DNA from: Aquiluna sp.
GTDB taxonomy: Bacteria > Actinomycetota > Actinomycetes > Actinomycetales > Microbacteriaceae
Assembly: GCA_029241985.1 (NCBI GenBank)
Contig: JAQWUU010000029.1
Span: forward strand, 1-64,000
Length of the DNA stretch: 64,000 nucleotides
Reading direction: 5' to 3'
Shown: positions 52,587 to 62,530 of the stretch, one piece after another
Numbering within the stretch: position 1 is the stretch's first letter
How the letters are laid out: the number at the start of each line of letters is the position of its first letter
Made by a program: the position numbers and the translations under genes
The notes under the pieces: model-generated
What the model was told of the DNA's origin: nothing
Database searches by the model: none
What the model saw: only the letters and a program-made list of their open reading frames with translations

Positions 52587-53375
52587 CTAGTTCGACTTCG
52601 CGCCAAGCCATACAGTGATGGCGATGATGAAACCTAACCCAAAGATCCACGTAAATAATCCCTCGGCAACCGGTCCGATGGATCCCAATTCAAATCCACC
52701 TACGGAGTCATTCTCTTCGATGTACATCAGGTAGGTAATGATGTCTTTCTTATCTTCTGGAGTGAGGTTTGAGTCATTGAAAACAGGCATGTTTTGTGGT
52801 CCAGTGACCATGGCCTCGTAGGTGTGCTTCGGGGTGACTCCGCCGAGTGCTGGAGCAAACTTACCCTCTGTCAGCGCTCCGCCGGCCCCAACCGCATTGT
52901 GGCACATGGCGCAGTTGATTCTGAATAGTTCACCACCGTGGGTTGGGTCACCGTCTCCACGCAAATATTCCTCGTCTGGAATCGCAGGCCCCGGAGCAAG
53001 CGACGCTACATAAGCGGCCATTGCAGAAATCTGCTCCTCGGTGAACTGAACTGGCTTCTTATAAAGCTGAGGTCCTGAACCTTGGCCCGGCATTCTTCCG
53101 GTGCCTACCTGGAAATCTACCGACGCAGCTCCAACACCAATGAGGCTAGGTCCGCCGATGGCACCCTCACCGTTGGTTCCATGGCAAGATGCGCAGTTCG
53201 CAAGGAATAACTTCCTGCCCTCTTCTACCTGCTCTGGAGATCCGACCTCGGAAATCACCACATTGGTCGCTGCCGCATAGCCACCTCCAGAGAGGATCAA
53301 TCCAAGAAATACAACAATGCCGGCTGCCCAGGGGCGACGACGCATCGGTTTAGCTGAGTTCAAGTGCTTCTCCAT
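52587..53375 (-). CDS. qcrC: diheme cytochrome c subunit of the bcc complex
   Basis: Two heme motifs, CASCHGTNGEGA and CAMCHNAVGAGG; C-terminal TM. Confidence 0.96.
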   Translation of the reverse strand: MEKHLNSAKPMRRRPWAAGIVVFLGLILSGGGYAAATNVVISEVGSPEQVEEGRKLFLANCASCHGTNGEGAIGGPSLIGVGAASVDFQVGTGRMPGQGSGPQLYKKPVQFTEEQISAMAAYVASLAPGPAIPDEEYLRGDGDPTHGGELFRINCAMCHNAVGAGGALTEGKFAPALGGVTPKHTYEAMVTGPQNMPVFNDSNLTPEDKKDIITYLMYIEENDSVGGFELGSIGPVAEGLFTWIFGLGFIIAITVWLGAKSN

Positions 53376-53378
53376 TTG

Positions 53379-54002
53379 CTATCTGAGTACGTAAACGACT
53401 ACGAAAAGGCCAATCCAGACTACGTCCACAAAGTGCCAGTAATAGGAAACCACAATCGCTCCCGTGGCTTCCTTGTGACCAAAGTTCTTGGCCGCGTAAG
53501 CCCTTCCAATGATTATCAGGAAGGCCACAAGCCCCCCGATAACGTGAAGGGCGTGAAATCCCGTGGTTATGTAAAAAGCGGATCCGTATGAATTTGAGCT
53601 GAGGCTTATGCCCTCTGAAACAAGCATTGCGTACTCCCATATCTGACCAGATACGAAGACAGCGCCCATGACGTAGGTCAAGAAGAACCACTCAACCATT
53701 CCCCATTTGGCTGGGGAGAGGCCCGTTCTGCGCGGCTGGAGTCGCTCAGCCGCGAACACACCGAACTGAGCCGTGAATGAGCTTGCAACGAGGATCAAGG
53801 TGTTGATCAGGGCAAACGGCACGTTCAAAATTTGTGCATCATTGGCCCAAAGGTCGGGAGCCCCAGCGCGAAGGCTGAAATACATGGCAAATAGGCCGGC
53901 AAAAAACATAACTTCGCTGCCAAGCCAGACGATAGTTCCTACAGATGTAGAACTCGGTCTATTGATGGCCATGGGCGCGACAGGTGCAGAAGTAGCAGAC
54001 AT
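53379..54002 (-). CDS. ctaE: cytochrome c oxidase subunit III
   Basis: [73 protein letters not shown] at 54002. Confidence 0.96.
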   Translation of the reverse strand: MSATSAPVAPMAINRPSSTSVGTIVWLGSEVMFFAGLFAMYFSLRAGAPDLWANDAQILNVPFALINTLILVASSFTAQFGVFAAERLQPRRTGLSPAKWGMVEWFFLTYVMGAVFVSGQIWEYAMLVSEGISLSSNSYGSAFYITTGFHALHVIGGLVAFLIIIGRAYAAKNFGHKEATGAIVVSYYWHFVDVVWIGLFVVVYVLR

Positions 54003-54105
54003 GTTCTTAAGTTTACTCGACGGAACGGCGCTGAGCTCTGGAAAAAGCGAGGTTTTGGAACTTTTTTGCAAACTGTTTATGGTTCGCGATGGTTAGACTT
54101 TCAAA

Positions 54106-55170
54106 ATGCACGAACACAGCTGGAAATCAATCCTCTCAGCGCTCATAAATGGCGAGAATCTAAGCCGAGAAGCATGCAGATGGGCTATGGCTGAAATCAT
54201 GGCTGGTCAGGCGACAGACTCGCAAATAGCTGGTTTCATGCTGGGGCTCAGAACCAAGGGTGAAACAAGCCAAGAACTTGCTGGTCTGGTTGATGTAATG
54301 CTTGAAAACGCCACGAAACTTGAAATATCAGACGACGCCGTTGACATAGTGGGCACCGGGGGAGACCTGGTTGGAACCGTCAACATATCGTCGATGGCCT
54401 CTGTTGTGGCCCGGGCTGCCGGTATTCCAGTTCTGAAACATGGATCGAGAAGCGCTTCCGGGAAGACCGGGTCCTCTGAAATGCTGGAGAGACTCGGGAT
54501 CAATTTGGAGTTGAGCCCCTCACAGGTGGTCGAAGTGTTTGAACAGCAGGGGATTACCTTCTTTTTCGCTCCCGTTTTTCACCCTGCCATGCGACATGTT
54601 GCTCGCGCCAGGAAAGAACTCGGTGTGCCCACGACGTTTAATTTTCTTGGCCCCCTTGCCAATCCAGTACAACCAATTGCAACAGCTCTCGGAGTTGCAA
54701 ATTCAAAAATTGCGCCCCTTATGGCTGCAGAACTTGCCCAAAGAGGAAGAACCGCATTGGTTTTTAGGTCCAATGATGGGCTGGACGAGCTCAGCACCAC
54801 CGCATTAAACACGATTTGGCAGGTTGTTGATGGCGTTGTGGAGGAATACGCATTTGACGCTGAAGCTATTGGGGTGCCGCGATCCAGCCAGGAGCAGTTG
54901 CTGGGGGGCGACGCTGAACATAACTCGAGAGTGGCAACCAGCCTGTTCCAAGGCCTTGATTTTAAAAAATCCTCAGCCATCAGTGATATCGTCTGCTTGA
55001 ACGCTGCCGCTGGAATTGTCGCTTACGAACTTGCCAATGACCATCAACAGCGGTTTGTTCCACTTGAAGACAGACTAAAAGCAGGATTTCTTGCCGCCAA
55101 GTCAGCCATCTCCGGGGGTATGGCCGAAACCACAGCCCGGGAATGGGCTAAAGCCACTCAAGCCTTCTAA
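54106..55170 (+). CDS. trpD: anthranilate phosphoribosyltransferase
   Basis: DIVGTGGDLVGTVNISSMASVVARAAGIPVLKHGSRSASGKTGSSEMLERLG, FNFLGPLANP. Confidence 0.95.
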   Translation: MHEHSWKSILSALINGENLSREACRWAMAEIMAGQATDSQIAGFMLGLRTKGETSQELAGLVDVMLENATKLEISDDAVDIVGTGGDLVGTVNISSMASVVARAAGIPVLKHGSRSASGKTGSSEMLERLGINLELSPSQVVEVFEQQGITFFFAPVFHPAMRHVARARKELGVPTTFNFLGPLANPVQPIATALGVANSKIAPLMAAELAQRGRTALVFRSNDGLDELSTTALNTIWQVVDGVVEEYAFDAEAIGVPRSSQEQLLGGDAEHNSRVATSLFQGLDFKKSSAISDIVCLNAAAGIVAYELANDHQQRFVPLEDRLKAGFLAAKSAISGGMAETTAREWAKATQAF

Positions 55171-55207
55171 CATGCCAAACCCATCGGGGAGCGTTCCAGG
55201 ATTAACT

Positions 55208-55235
55208 ACTTGACATAATGTTTATTATCGGCGTT
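55208..55235 (-). other. dif: putative chromosomal dif site (XerC/XerD recombination site)
   Basis: Reverse-strand 28-mer AACGCCGATAATAAACATTATGTCAAGT matches the actinobacterial dif consensus TTSRCCGATAATVNACATTATGTCAAGT (recalled) except at the first two positions; intergenic. Confidence 0.9.
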
Positions 55236-55273
55236 TATGGGAAGTGATCGGGCCGTCCTCGAGAGGGCTGTTG

Positions 55274-55885
55274 CTAGACGCGACCGGACTTGTCTGCAAG
55301 CCCAAATAGACGCATTGAGAGCTGGTTTAGGTAGCCAATAGACAGCGCAAATAGCAGTGTGCCCTCACGAACTTGACCTCCCAGCAGGAATCCGATTGTG
55401 ACAACGATGATTTCCACTGTCGTTCTGGTAATCCAGAACGGGGCGTTGAACCTCTTTGCGAGCCCCATCATCAGACCATCTCTTGGGCCTTTTCCGAAGC
55501 CACAAGAGATATAGAGACCAGTTGCGTAAGAGATGATGAGCAGGCCTGCGATGAAAAGCGCCAAATTCAGCCAATAGCTTTCGATTTCTGGCCACAGCGG
55601 CATGGTCAGGTCTGCAAATAATCCGACCAATATCGCGTTTAGTACTGACCCGATACCGGGTTTAACTTTGAGTGGTATCCAGAAAAGCATCACAATCAAG
55701 CTGACGGCGATTGTTGCCTGTCCAAAGGTGAGTGTTGACTGCAGTGAGAGGCCCTGAGCCAAAACGTCCCAGGGAGGAATTCCGATACCCGCGTGAACCA
55801 TCATGCCTAGGCCAGTGCCGTAGATAGCCAGGCCAATAATTAGCTTGGCAAACCGGTAATAGAAATTAGACTTGAGCACCAGCAC
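55274..55885 (-). CDS. YitT/YczE-like integral membrane protein
   Basis: 203 aa, about five TM segments; GLAIYGTGLGMMVHAGIGIPPWDVLAQGLS, GFGKGPRDGLMMGL. Confidence 0.88.
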   Translation of the reverse strand: MLVLKSNFYYRFAKLIIGLAIYGTGLGMMVHAGIGIPPWDVLAQGLSLQSTLTFGQATIAVSLIVMLFWIPLKVKPGIGSVLNAILVGLFADLTMPLWPEIESYWLNLALFIAGLLIISYATGLYISCGFGKGPRDGLMMGLAKRFNAPFWITRTTVEIIVVTIGFLLGGQVREGTLLFALSIGYLNQLSMRLFGLADKSGRV

Positions 55886-55905
55886 AGGTTAGTGCTACCG
55901 GAGGA

Positions 55906-56667
55906 GTGAAATTGGCTAATTCGAACTATTTCGACTCCACTAAGCCAAGGGCTTTTGCGCACCGAGGCTTTAGTCATGGACTCCCAGGTGTTGATGAAAA
56001 TTCCCTTGAGGCTTTTCAAGCTGCGATCGACCAAGGCGCCGAATTTATAGAGACTGACACCCAAGCAAGCGGCGATGGTGTCGCGGTTATCTTTCACGAC
56101 GATGACCTCCTAAGACTTTGTGGTCTCGCGGCCAAAGTTCACGAACTATCGATAACCGAATTGAAAATGCTTTCTCTTCCAAATGGATCGAGAATCCCAA
56201 CGTTGGAAGAAGCCCTTCTGGCTTTTCCGGCCGTCAAGCTCAACATCGATGTGAAGTCCAAGGCAGCGATTATCCCAACCGCAAGGGCTATTGAAAACAC
56301 AAATTCGCATTCGCGAGTCCTGGTTTCTAGCTTTTCAGATCGCCGCAGGCGCGCCACTCTGGGGCTGCTAAGCCAACGGGTTGCAACTTCTGGGTCTATG
56401 TCCACGGTCTTGCAAATCTGGCTTTCGCACAAATTATTGGGCGGATTGGGTCTTGTTTTTTTGACGAAGTCTATTGATGCGCTCCAGCTTCCTCGAAATT
56501 ATGGACCATTAAATTTCGCCGATCGTAGCTTTATTGAGAGGCTCCAGAAGCTTGACACAGAGATTCATTTTTGGACGATAAACGATCCCCTAGAAATGAC
56601 CGAGCTAATCCAGCTTGGTGCTGCGGGGATTGTGACAGATCGGATCGATTTTGCTTCCAACCTGTGA
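55906..56667 (+). CDS. glycerophosphodiester phosphodiesterase family protein
   Basis: FAHRGFSHGLPGVDENSLEAFQAAIDQGAEFIETDTQASGDGVAVIFHDDDLLRL. Confidence 0.94.
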   Translation: MKLANSNYFDSTKPRAFAHRGFSHGLPGVDENSLEAFQAAIDQGAEFIETDTQASGDGVAVIFHDDDLLRLCGLAAKVHELSITELKMLSLPNGSRIPTLEEALLAFPAVKLNIDVKSKAAIIPTARAIENTNSHSRVLVSSFSDRRRRATLGLLSQRVATSGSMSTVLQIWLSHKLLGGLGLVFLTKSIDALQLPRNYGPLNFADRSFIERLQKLDTEIHFWTINDPLEMTELIQLGAAGIVTDRIDFASNL

Positions 56668-56676
56668 TTGTTCTGT

Positions 56677-56710
56677 GAACCTCATCTGAAGCGGAATTGG
56701 GCTGAGGTTC
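56677..56710 (+). promoter_or_regulatory. inverted repeat in the rbpA leader/promoter region
   Basis: GAACCTCA (56677-56684) ... TGAGGTTC (56703-56710), perfect 8-bp arms, upstream of the rbpA start at 56739. Confidence 0.55.
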
Positions 56711-56738
56711 TCGTGTTGTTCCTCGCACGGAGGTCACA

Positions 56739-57098
56739 ATGTCTGAATCAATGCGCGGGATGCGTCTCGGCTCACAATCGCTAGAGAGCGACAAGGGGGT
56801 CGAGCTTTCGGCACGCCAGCTTGTCGAATTCAAGTGCCCGAAGGGTCACGACTTTACTCTTGCGTTCGCCGAAGGTGTTGAGCTCCCCTTGGTTTGGCAG
56901 TGCCAGCGCTGCCAGGCTTCCGCGCAAAGATTTGCTGATGGAGAATTGGTCACTGGAGAGGCTACTGAGGAAGACGCTCCTCGGACTCACTATGACATGG
57001 TCAAAGAAAGACGTTCCGAGCAAGAACTAGAAGATCTGCTGGAAGAAATGTTGGTGAGCATGCGAAAGCGCAGGGCTCAAGGGCACGTCAGCGCCTAA
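56739..57098 (+). CDS. rbpA: RNA polymerase-binding protein RbpA
   Basis: SMRGMRLGSQSLESDKG-like N-terminus, paired Cys (CPKGH...CQRCQ), RTHYDMVKERRSEQELEDLLEEML. Confidence 0.95.
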   Translation: MSESMRGMRLGSQSLESDKGVELSARQLVEFKCPKGHDFTLAFAEGVELPLVWQCQRCQASAQRFADGELVTGEATEEDAPRTHYDMVKERRSEQELEDLLEEMLVSMRKRRAQGHVSA

Positions 57099-57786
57099 TC
57101 CCCCACTTTGTGCATAGCCAAAATGCTTCTAGCACAATCTTCAACGTCATTTTGCTCGTGCCTTCAGCTCTTTCCACAAAGCTAATTGGAACCTCGATCA
57201 CATCAAGCCCATTTTCGATTGAGAGTAAAGTCATTTCGACTTGAAAGCCGTAGCCTTGCGCTTGGACATTATTCAGATCTAGCATCGCTAGCCCTCTCAC
57301 CGGGTAGACGCGATAGCCTGCAGTCATATCGAGAACTTTTGTTTGCAGCATTTTTCGAGCATAGAAATTACCAAGACGGGAAATAGCAACGCGATACCAG
57401 GGCCAATTTTGTACCTCTCCCCCTTCAACCCACCGTGATCCGATAACAACACAATCATCGTTTGCCATTGCTAAGAGGTCAGGAAGATGCTTGGGCTGGT
57501 GAGAGCCATCTGCGTCCATCTGAATCACATAGTCGTAGTTGTTTGTCTTTGCCCATTCGAAACCAGCCAGATAAGCCTTGCCAAGCCCGGCCTTAGATTC
57601 ACGGTGTAACACTGAGACCCGAGAATCTTGTCGGCTGAGATTATTGGCGAGGTCCCCAGTGCCATCCGGACTGTTGTCGTCAATGATGAGCAAATCTATC
57701 CCACCGACCGTGTCCAGCACCTTTCTGACGGTTGCTTCGATGTTTTGACACTCGTTGAATGTGGGCATGAGGACGACAAACCTCAT
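57088..57786 (-). CDS. polyprenol monophosphomannose synthase
   Basis: GT2 fold; VLMPTFNECQNIEATVRKVLD, DLLIIDDNSPDGTGDLA, IQMDADGSHQPKHLP; adjacent to lnt and rbpA. Confidence 0.93.
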   Translation of the reverse strand: MRFVVLMPTFNECQNIEATVRKVLDTVGGIDLLIIDDNSPDGTGDLANNLSRQDSRVSVLHRESKAGLGKAYLAGFEWAKTNNYDYVIQMDADGSHQPKHLPDLLAMANDDCVVIGSRWVEGGEVQNWPWYRVAISRLGNFYARKMLQTKVLDMTAGYRVYPVRGLAMLDLNNVQAQGYGFQVEMTLLSIENGLDVIEVPISFVERAEGTSKMTLKIVLEAFWLCTKWGIRR

Positions 57787-59300
57787 CTGTGTTTCTTTCT
57801 AAGATAAAAAATGGCCAACATCCCGAAGACAGCTATCGAGTTCACATAATCAAACCAGGGACCAATAATCATGGCTGGCGTAGTGCCACTGTAAAGCGGG
57901 ACCTCTTCCACCATGGCTCCGGGTTCATACCAAACCAGTTCACTCAAGACTTCTCCGGTCGGAAGATAGATTGCAGACAGCCCAACCGTAGAGATATTCA
58001 CGACCGACCTTCCGGTTTCAATAGCTCTAAGCTGGGCAATTCCTGCTTGCTGATAGGTCTCATCGGAGTAACCAAAATCTGCGTTGTTGGTCTGCGAGAG
58101 AATTACTTCGGCGCCTCCAGCGACCAAGTCACGAAGAATGCCGTCCTCCGCTATCTCGAAACAGATAAGAGTTCCAGCGACAAAGTCATCTTCGATTTCA
58201 TAGATACCGTCCCTCACACCAAACGAGAACCCTTCGGGCACTAAGTCGATGAGGTCCGGTGCGAAAAGTCGCCAAAATTCTCGATTTGGAACAAATTCTG
58301 CGAAAGGAACCGGTTGCTTCTTGTCGTAGTAGTCGACCGCACCAATTTCGGGCCGCCAAAGCAAAGTTGAGTTGAAATTCTCACCTCCGCGACTCGTGAT
58401 CGTTCCAAAGGAGAAAGGTGCACCAATACGGATGGCAATTTCATCAATCTTCTGGGCGGCAGCGACACTTCGAAGTGGGTCAACATCTGAGGAGTTTTCT
58501 GGCCAAACCAAAAGGTCTACCCGATCTGAAAGATCGGAGTCAAAAACAAGCTCAGTAGCATCCAAGTGGTTTTGAAGAATTGTTCCGCGGTCGAGGTTTG
58601 AAAACAGGCCGGCGTTTGCATTGCCCTGCACAGCAGCAATTACCTTGGTTGATGTTTCTATCGGGTTGTTCAAAAACATTGTGATTACGGGAACAAGCAC
58701 AATGGCTCCAATAACAGCAAATGCCGGTACTCTTCGGATCGCATTGCGACCCTTTCGGTGAAGAAACCAGATCGCAAGTATCGAACCGATAAGCGCGAGC
58801 ATGAAGGTGAGTAGCGAGAGGCCGCCAAAGAAGACCCACTGGTTCATAAAGCTCTCGGGTTGAGTCATGGCCAATCTCGACCAGGGAAACCCTCCGTAAG
58901 GAAAATTATTGGCTAAGTACTCTCTGGCCGTCCAGATCGAGGCTGCTGCCACAGCAAATAGCAGAAGAGCATTTTTCTTAGGTTTCCACTTTTTGTAGAG
59001 CCAAGCAGTTGCTCCCACAGCCAGAGCGAAAAAGAAGGATTGGAGAGTACTCAAGGCGATTAGCGGCACCGGACCCAAATAAAGAGAGATCCACTCGATG
59101 TGGGAGATGTAAAAAGCTTGGCTTGCAATAAAACCAACGAGCGCGGCACTCCAGAATCCAAGCCCGAGGCTCGCTAGCAGAATCACCGCGGGAATCAGCG
59201 GCGCAAGTATCCAAATGTTTTCCGTGGGAAACGCGTAAAGCGCAATGAGCCCACCGCCCGCGCCGAGCGGAATCCGCCAAAGTAGCTGTGGAATCTTCAC
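57783..59300 (-). CDS. lnt: apolipoprotein N-acyltransferase
   Basis: 505 aa; N-terminal TM region, C-terminal nitrilase-like domain (WPENSSDVDP, KKQPVPFAEFVP, GTLICFEIAEDGILRDLVAGGAEVILSQTNNADFG). Confidence 0.94.
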   Translation of the reverse strand: MKIPQLLWRIPLGAGGGLIALYAFPTENIWILAPLIPAVILLASLGLGFWSAALVGFIASQAFYISHIEWISLYLGPVPLIALSTLQSFFFALAVGATAWLYKKWKPKKNALLLFAVAAASIWTAREYLANNFPYGGFPWSRLAMTQPESFMNQWVFFGGLSLLTFMLALIGSILAIWFLHRKGRNAIRRVPAFAVIGAIVLVPVITMFLNNPIETSTKVIAAVQGNANAGLFSNLDRGTILQNHLDATELVFDSDLSDRVDLLVWPENSSDVDPLRSVAAAQKIDEIAIRIGAPFSFGTITSRGGENFNSTLLWRPEIGAVDYYDKKQPVPFAEFVPNREFWRLFAPDLIDLVPEGFSFGVRDGIYEIEDDFVAGTLICFEIAEDGILRDLVAGGAEVILSQTNNADFGYSDETYQQAGIAQLRAIETGRSVVNISTVGLSAIYLPTGEVLSELVWYEPGAMVEEVPLYSGTTPAMIIGPWFDYVNSIAVFGMLAIFYLRKKHR

Positions 59301-59316
59301 GCCTCTACTCTAAGTT

Positions 59317-61770
59317 CTAGACGTAGTAGCTGTAAGCCACAATGCCTCTTTTGACCAAGTCCATGGCGCTATAGGCATTCTCTGCAAGCTCGGCATCGGC
59401 GCCTTGCGCCAGTTGGTCCAGGAGGTCAATAACCTGCTTGCTCCAACGAATAAAGTCACCAGCAACCAATCCCGAAAGCTTGAGTATGTCATCGAGTTTT
59501 GCTCCTGTTGCCCAGCGATATATTGGCCACGCCAACCCCAGATCAAGCGGGGATTCTTGGGTCAGATCAAATCTGTCTTGCATTTCAGAAAGCTCATCCT
59601 GAACAAGTTCAGTCCTTTCAAGAACCTCGCGGAAGTTACCCTTTGGCAGCTTCGGCTCGTAGTCTCCATCGTCCCTGCGATTCTCATAAACCAGAGCCGC
59701 TGCCATGGCTGCCAACGATGGCGCATCTAGTTGTTTCCAGACACCCTCATTTACGCACTGTGCAATTAGTAGGTCGCGCTCGCCGTAGATTTTGCCTAGC
59801 CTTCTGCCTGCGTCGGTGATTTCCAGGTCATCACCGTCTGGTTGAAGGTAACGAAGCTCTTCGAGCAAGCTGCAAATCCTGTTGAACACCTTTGCCACTT
59901 GATTCGTTCTGTTTTCGATCTGGTTTATGGTGGCGTCAATTTCCTGTCGTAGTTTTTGGTAGCGCTCCCCCCACCTAGCATGTGCTTCACGCTCGCTGCA
60001 GCCGTGGCAGTTATGTGACCTCAGGGTGCGCTTGAGATCAGCAATCTCCGACTCATGCTTCCTCATCGTCTTGGTTTGGCGAATGTCTTTGCCACCGCGG
60101 GAGCGCCACGAAGCCCCTTTTCGCTCTAGGTCTGAGATTCTGCGCCTCAGGCCTGAGTACTCTTTGAAGTCTCCAAGGTGGCACTGCATCGCCTCTTCAT
60201 AGCCCTCCATCGAGGACTGTTTTTCCGATATCCCTTGGGCCAACCCAACGACCGAACGATCAGCCTGAAACTGCGCAAATGAGCGCTCCAATACCTTGCT
60301 CGCCCGTTGCGCGCCAAAAGCGTCAATAAGGTTTACGGCCATGTTGTAGGTGGGTCTGAATGAGCTGTTTAGCGGGTAGGTTCGCTTGGATGCAAGCCCA
60401 GCAACCATGTTGGGGTCAAGCTGTTGACCCCAAAGAATTACAGAGTGGCCCTCAGTGTCAATTCCGCGTCGGCCCGCTCTTCCGGTCAGCTGGGTGTACT
60501 CACCCGCGGTGACAGACACTCTTGCCTCGCCATTGAATTTGTCCAGTCTTTCCAGTACCACGGTCCGAGCGGGCATGTTGATTCCGAGCGCAAGGGTTTC
60601 GGTGGCAAATACCACTCGCACTAACTTGCGAAGGAATAGCTCCTCGACAACCTCCTTGAAGGCTGGCAGCATCCCAGCGTGATGGGCCGCATAACCACGT
60701 TCCAGGGAGCTCAGCCAATCGAAGTATCCGAGCGTGTCTAGGTCCTCATCAGCAATTGAGCTGCATCTAGCCTCTGCCAAGCGACGAATTTCAAGTGCTT
60801 CTTCCCTTGACGTGAGTCGAACGCCAGCTCGTCGACATGCTGCAACCGAAGCCTCACAACCAACCCTTGAAAAAATGAAGAAAATGGCCGGCAGTAAATC
60901 AGCTCTATCTAAAGCGTCTACAACTTCTGGCTTTTCAAGTCTTGGGAATCTGCGATCGTTGTGACCTCGGTAATTTGAGGACCCACGGGGTTTGGGTCCT
61001 CGGTGAGGTGCCCGTTGCCTAGCCTGATGTTTTTGCAGGAGTTCCGGGTTCACTCTCATTTGCTTGCTACCAGTTTCAAACAGCTCAAGAAACTCATCCC
61101 CAAAAAGGACGTGCTGATGCAATGGAACGGGCCTAATTTCAGAAACGATGATCTCAGTGTTGCCGCGGACTTCGGCTAGCCAGGCTCCAAACTCCTCAGC
61201 ATTTGAGACTGTTGCGCTGAGTGACACTACTTTCACGTCTTTTGGCAGGTGAAGAATTACCTCTTCCCAGACTGCGCCCCTGAACCTGTCGGCTAGGTAA
61301 TGAACCTCGTCCATCACAACAAAACCTAAATCCATCAAGGTCGTGCTGGTCGCATAGATCATGTTTCTAAGCACTTCAGTGGTCATGACCACTATCTCTG
61401 CCTCAGAGTTGTTGTTGGTGTCGCCTGTGAGCAACCCGACTCGATCTTTTCCGTAGCGAGCGGCAAGTTCAGCAAATTTCTGATTGCTTAGAGCTTTGAT
61501 GGGTGTCGTATAAAACACCTTTTGGCCTTTTGCTAAGGCTAAATGAATTGCGAATTCACCAACCACTGTCTTGCCTGCACCGGTTGGAGCAGCCACCAAG
61601 ACACCGGACCCTGCCTCCAGAGCTAAGCAGGCTTTTTCTTGGAAATCATCCAGGGGGAACCGAAGTTCGTGGGTGAACAGTTCAAATTCGGGGAATTTTG
61701 ATTTGGATTTTGCCCGCTGATATTTATCGGCGGGGCTCAAATCATTCGACTTCGATGTCATCATCGACAA
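59317..61770 (-). CDS. helY: DEAD/DEAH-box helicase, Ski2/Mtr4-like (HelY)
   Basis: 817 aa; VAAPTGAGKTVVGEFAIHLAL, VMDEVHYLADRFRGAVWEEVILHLP, TGRAGRRGIDTEGH. Confidence 0.95.
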   Translation of the reverse strand: MSMMTSKSNDLSPADKYQRAKSKSKFPEFELFTHELRFPLDDFQEKACLALEAGSGVLVAAPTGAGKTVVGEFAIHLALAKGQKVFYTTPIKALSNQKFAELAARYGKDRVGLLTGDTNNNSEAEIVVMTTEVLRNMIYATSTTLMDLGFVVMDEVHYLADRFRGAVWEEVILHLPKDVKVVSLSATVSNAEEFGAWLAEVRGNTEIIVSEIRPVPLHQHVLFGDEFLELFETGSKQMRVNPELLQKHQARQRAPHRGPKPRGSSNYRGHNDRRFPRLEKPEVVDALDRADLLPAIFFIFSRVGCEASVAACRRAGVRLTSREEALEIRRLAEARCSSIADEDLDTLGYFDWLSSLERGYAAHHAGMLPAFKEVVEELFLRKLVRVVFATETLALGINMPARTVVLERLDKFNGEARVSVTAGEYTQLTGRAGRRGIDTEGHSVILWGQQLDPNMVAGLASKRTYPLNSSFRPTYNMAVNLIDAFGAQRASKVLERSFAQFQADRSVVGLAQGISEKQSSMEGYEEAMQCHLGDFKEYSGLRRRISDLERKGASWRSRGGKDIRQTKTMRKHESEIADLKRTLRSHNCHGCSEREAHARWGERYQKLRQEIDATINQIENRTNQVAKVFNRICSLLEELRYLQPDGDDLEITDAGRRLGKIYGERDLLIAQCVNEGVWKQLDAPSLAAMAAALVYENRRDDGDYEPKLPKGNFREVLERTELVQDELSEMQDRFDLTQESPLDLGLAWPIYRWATGAKLDDILKLSGLVAGDFIRWSKQVIDLLDQLAQGADAELAENAYSAMDLVKRGIVAYSYYV

Positions 61771-62530
61771 ACTTCGCTAGCTTTCTAGCTCTGCGCTTGT
61801 CATTAAGGGTAGCTATACCGACAGCGGTGAAGAAAAGTGCCGTCAATGGGGCCATGAGAAGGAACATTGACATTGGCTCGGCGGTCGGAGTTGCAAGTGC
61901 CGACACCAGGGCGATGATTGTCAGGGCAACTCTCCATGATTTGAGAATTCCTTTACCAGTTACGAGTCCGGCGAAGTTCATGAGCACCAATACAACTGGC
62001 ATTACAAAAGCCAAACCAAAAATAAGCAAGATTCGGATTGCGAACAAGACATACTCTGCTGCATTGATGACGTTGGAGCTTCCCTCTGGAGTGAAGCCAA
62101 TCAGTACCACCACGAAGCCGGGAAGCGAAGTCCAAGCAAGACCCGTGCCGACAAGGAAAAGTGGCAGGGCTGAGAACACGAAACCAATCGCATAGCGACG
62201 TTCTCTAATTTTTAGGCCGGGAGAAACAAAGGCCCATAGGTTCCATAGCCAGACCGGTGCGGTCATGATCACACCGAGGAAAATTGAGATTTGAATTCTT
62301 AGGTCGAATGCTGAAACGACTGTGCCGAAGTTGACGATTGCTTCTATCCCACGGCTGCTCGTTACCTCCAAAAGAGGGGCTTGCAGGATTCTAAAGACTG
62401 GATCGAATAAGAACCAACCTATGACTGTGCCGACAATTATGAACCCGGCCGACCACGAGAGACGTTTTCTAAACTCTCTAAGGTGTGAAGACAGGCTCAT
62501 TCGGCGCTCTGTGTTTTTGCGCCGGAGCAT
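61742..62530 (-). CDS. tatC: twin-arginine translocase subunit TatC
   Basis: MSLSSHLREFRKRLSWSAGFI, multi-TM; adjacent to tatA. Confidence 0.95.
   Translation of the reverse strand: MLRRKNTERRMSLSSHLREFRKRLSWSAGFIIVGTVIGWFLFDPVFRILQAPLLEVTSSRGIEAIVNFGTVVSAFDLRIQISIFLGVIMTAPVWLWNLWAFVSPGLKIRERRYAIGFVFSALPLFLVGTGLAWTSLPGFVVVLIGFTPEGSSNVINAAEYVLFAIRILLIFGLAFVMPVVLVLMNFAGLVTGKGILKSWRVALTIIALVSALATPTAEPMSMFLLMAPLTALFFTAVGIATLNDKRRARKLAKFVDDDIEVE

Noticed and set aside
55210-55238. TTGACA hexamer looking like a -35 promoter element
   Set aside because: It lies inside the XerD arm of the dif candidate (TTGACATAA), and no good -10 is placed 17 bp away; dif explains it better.
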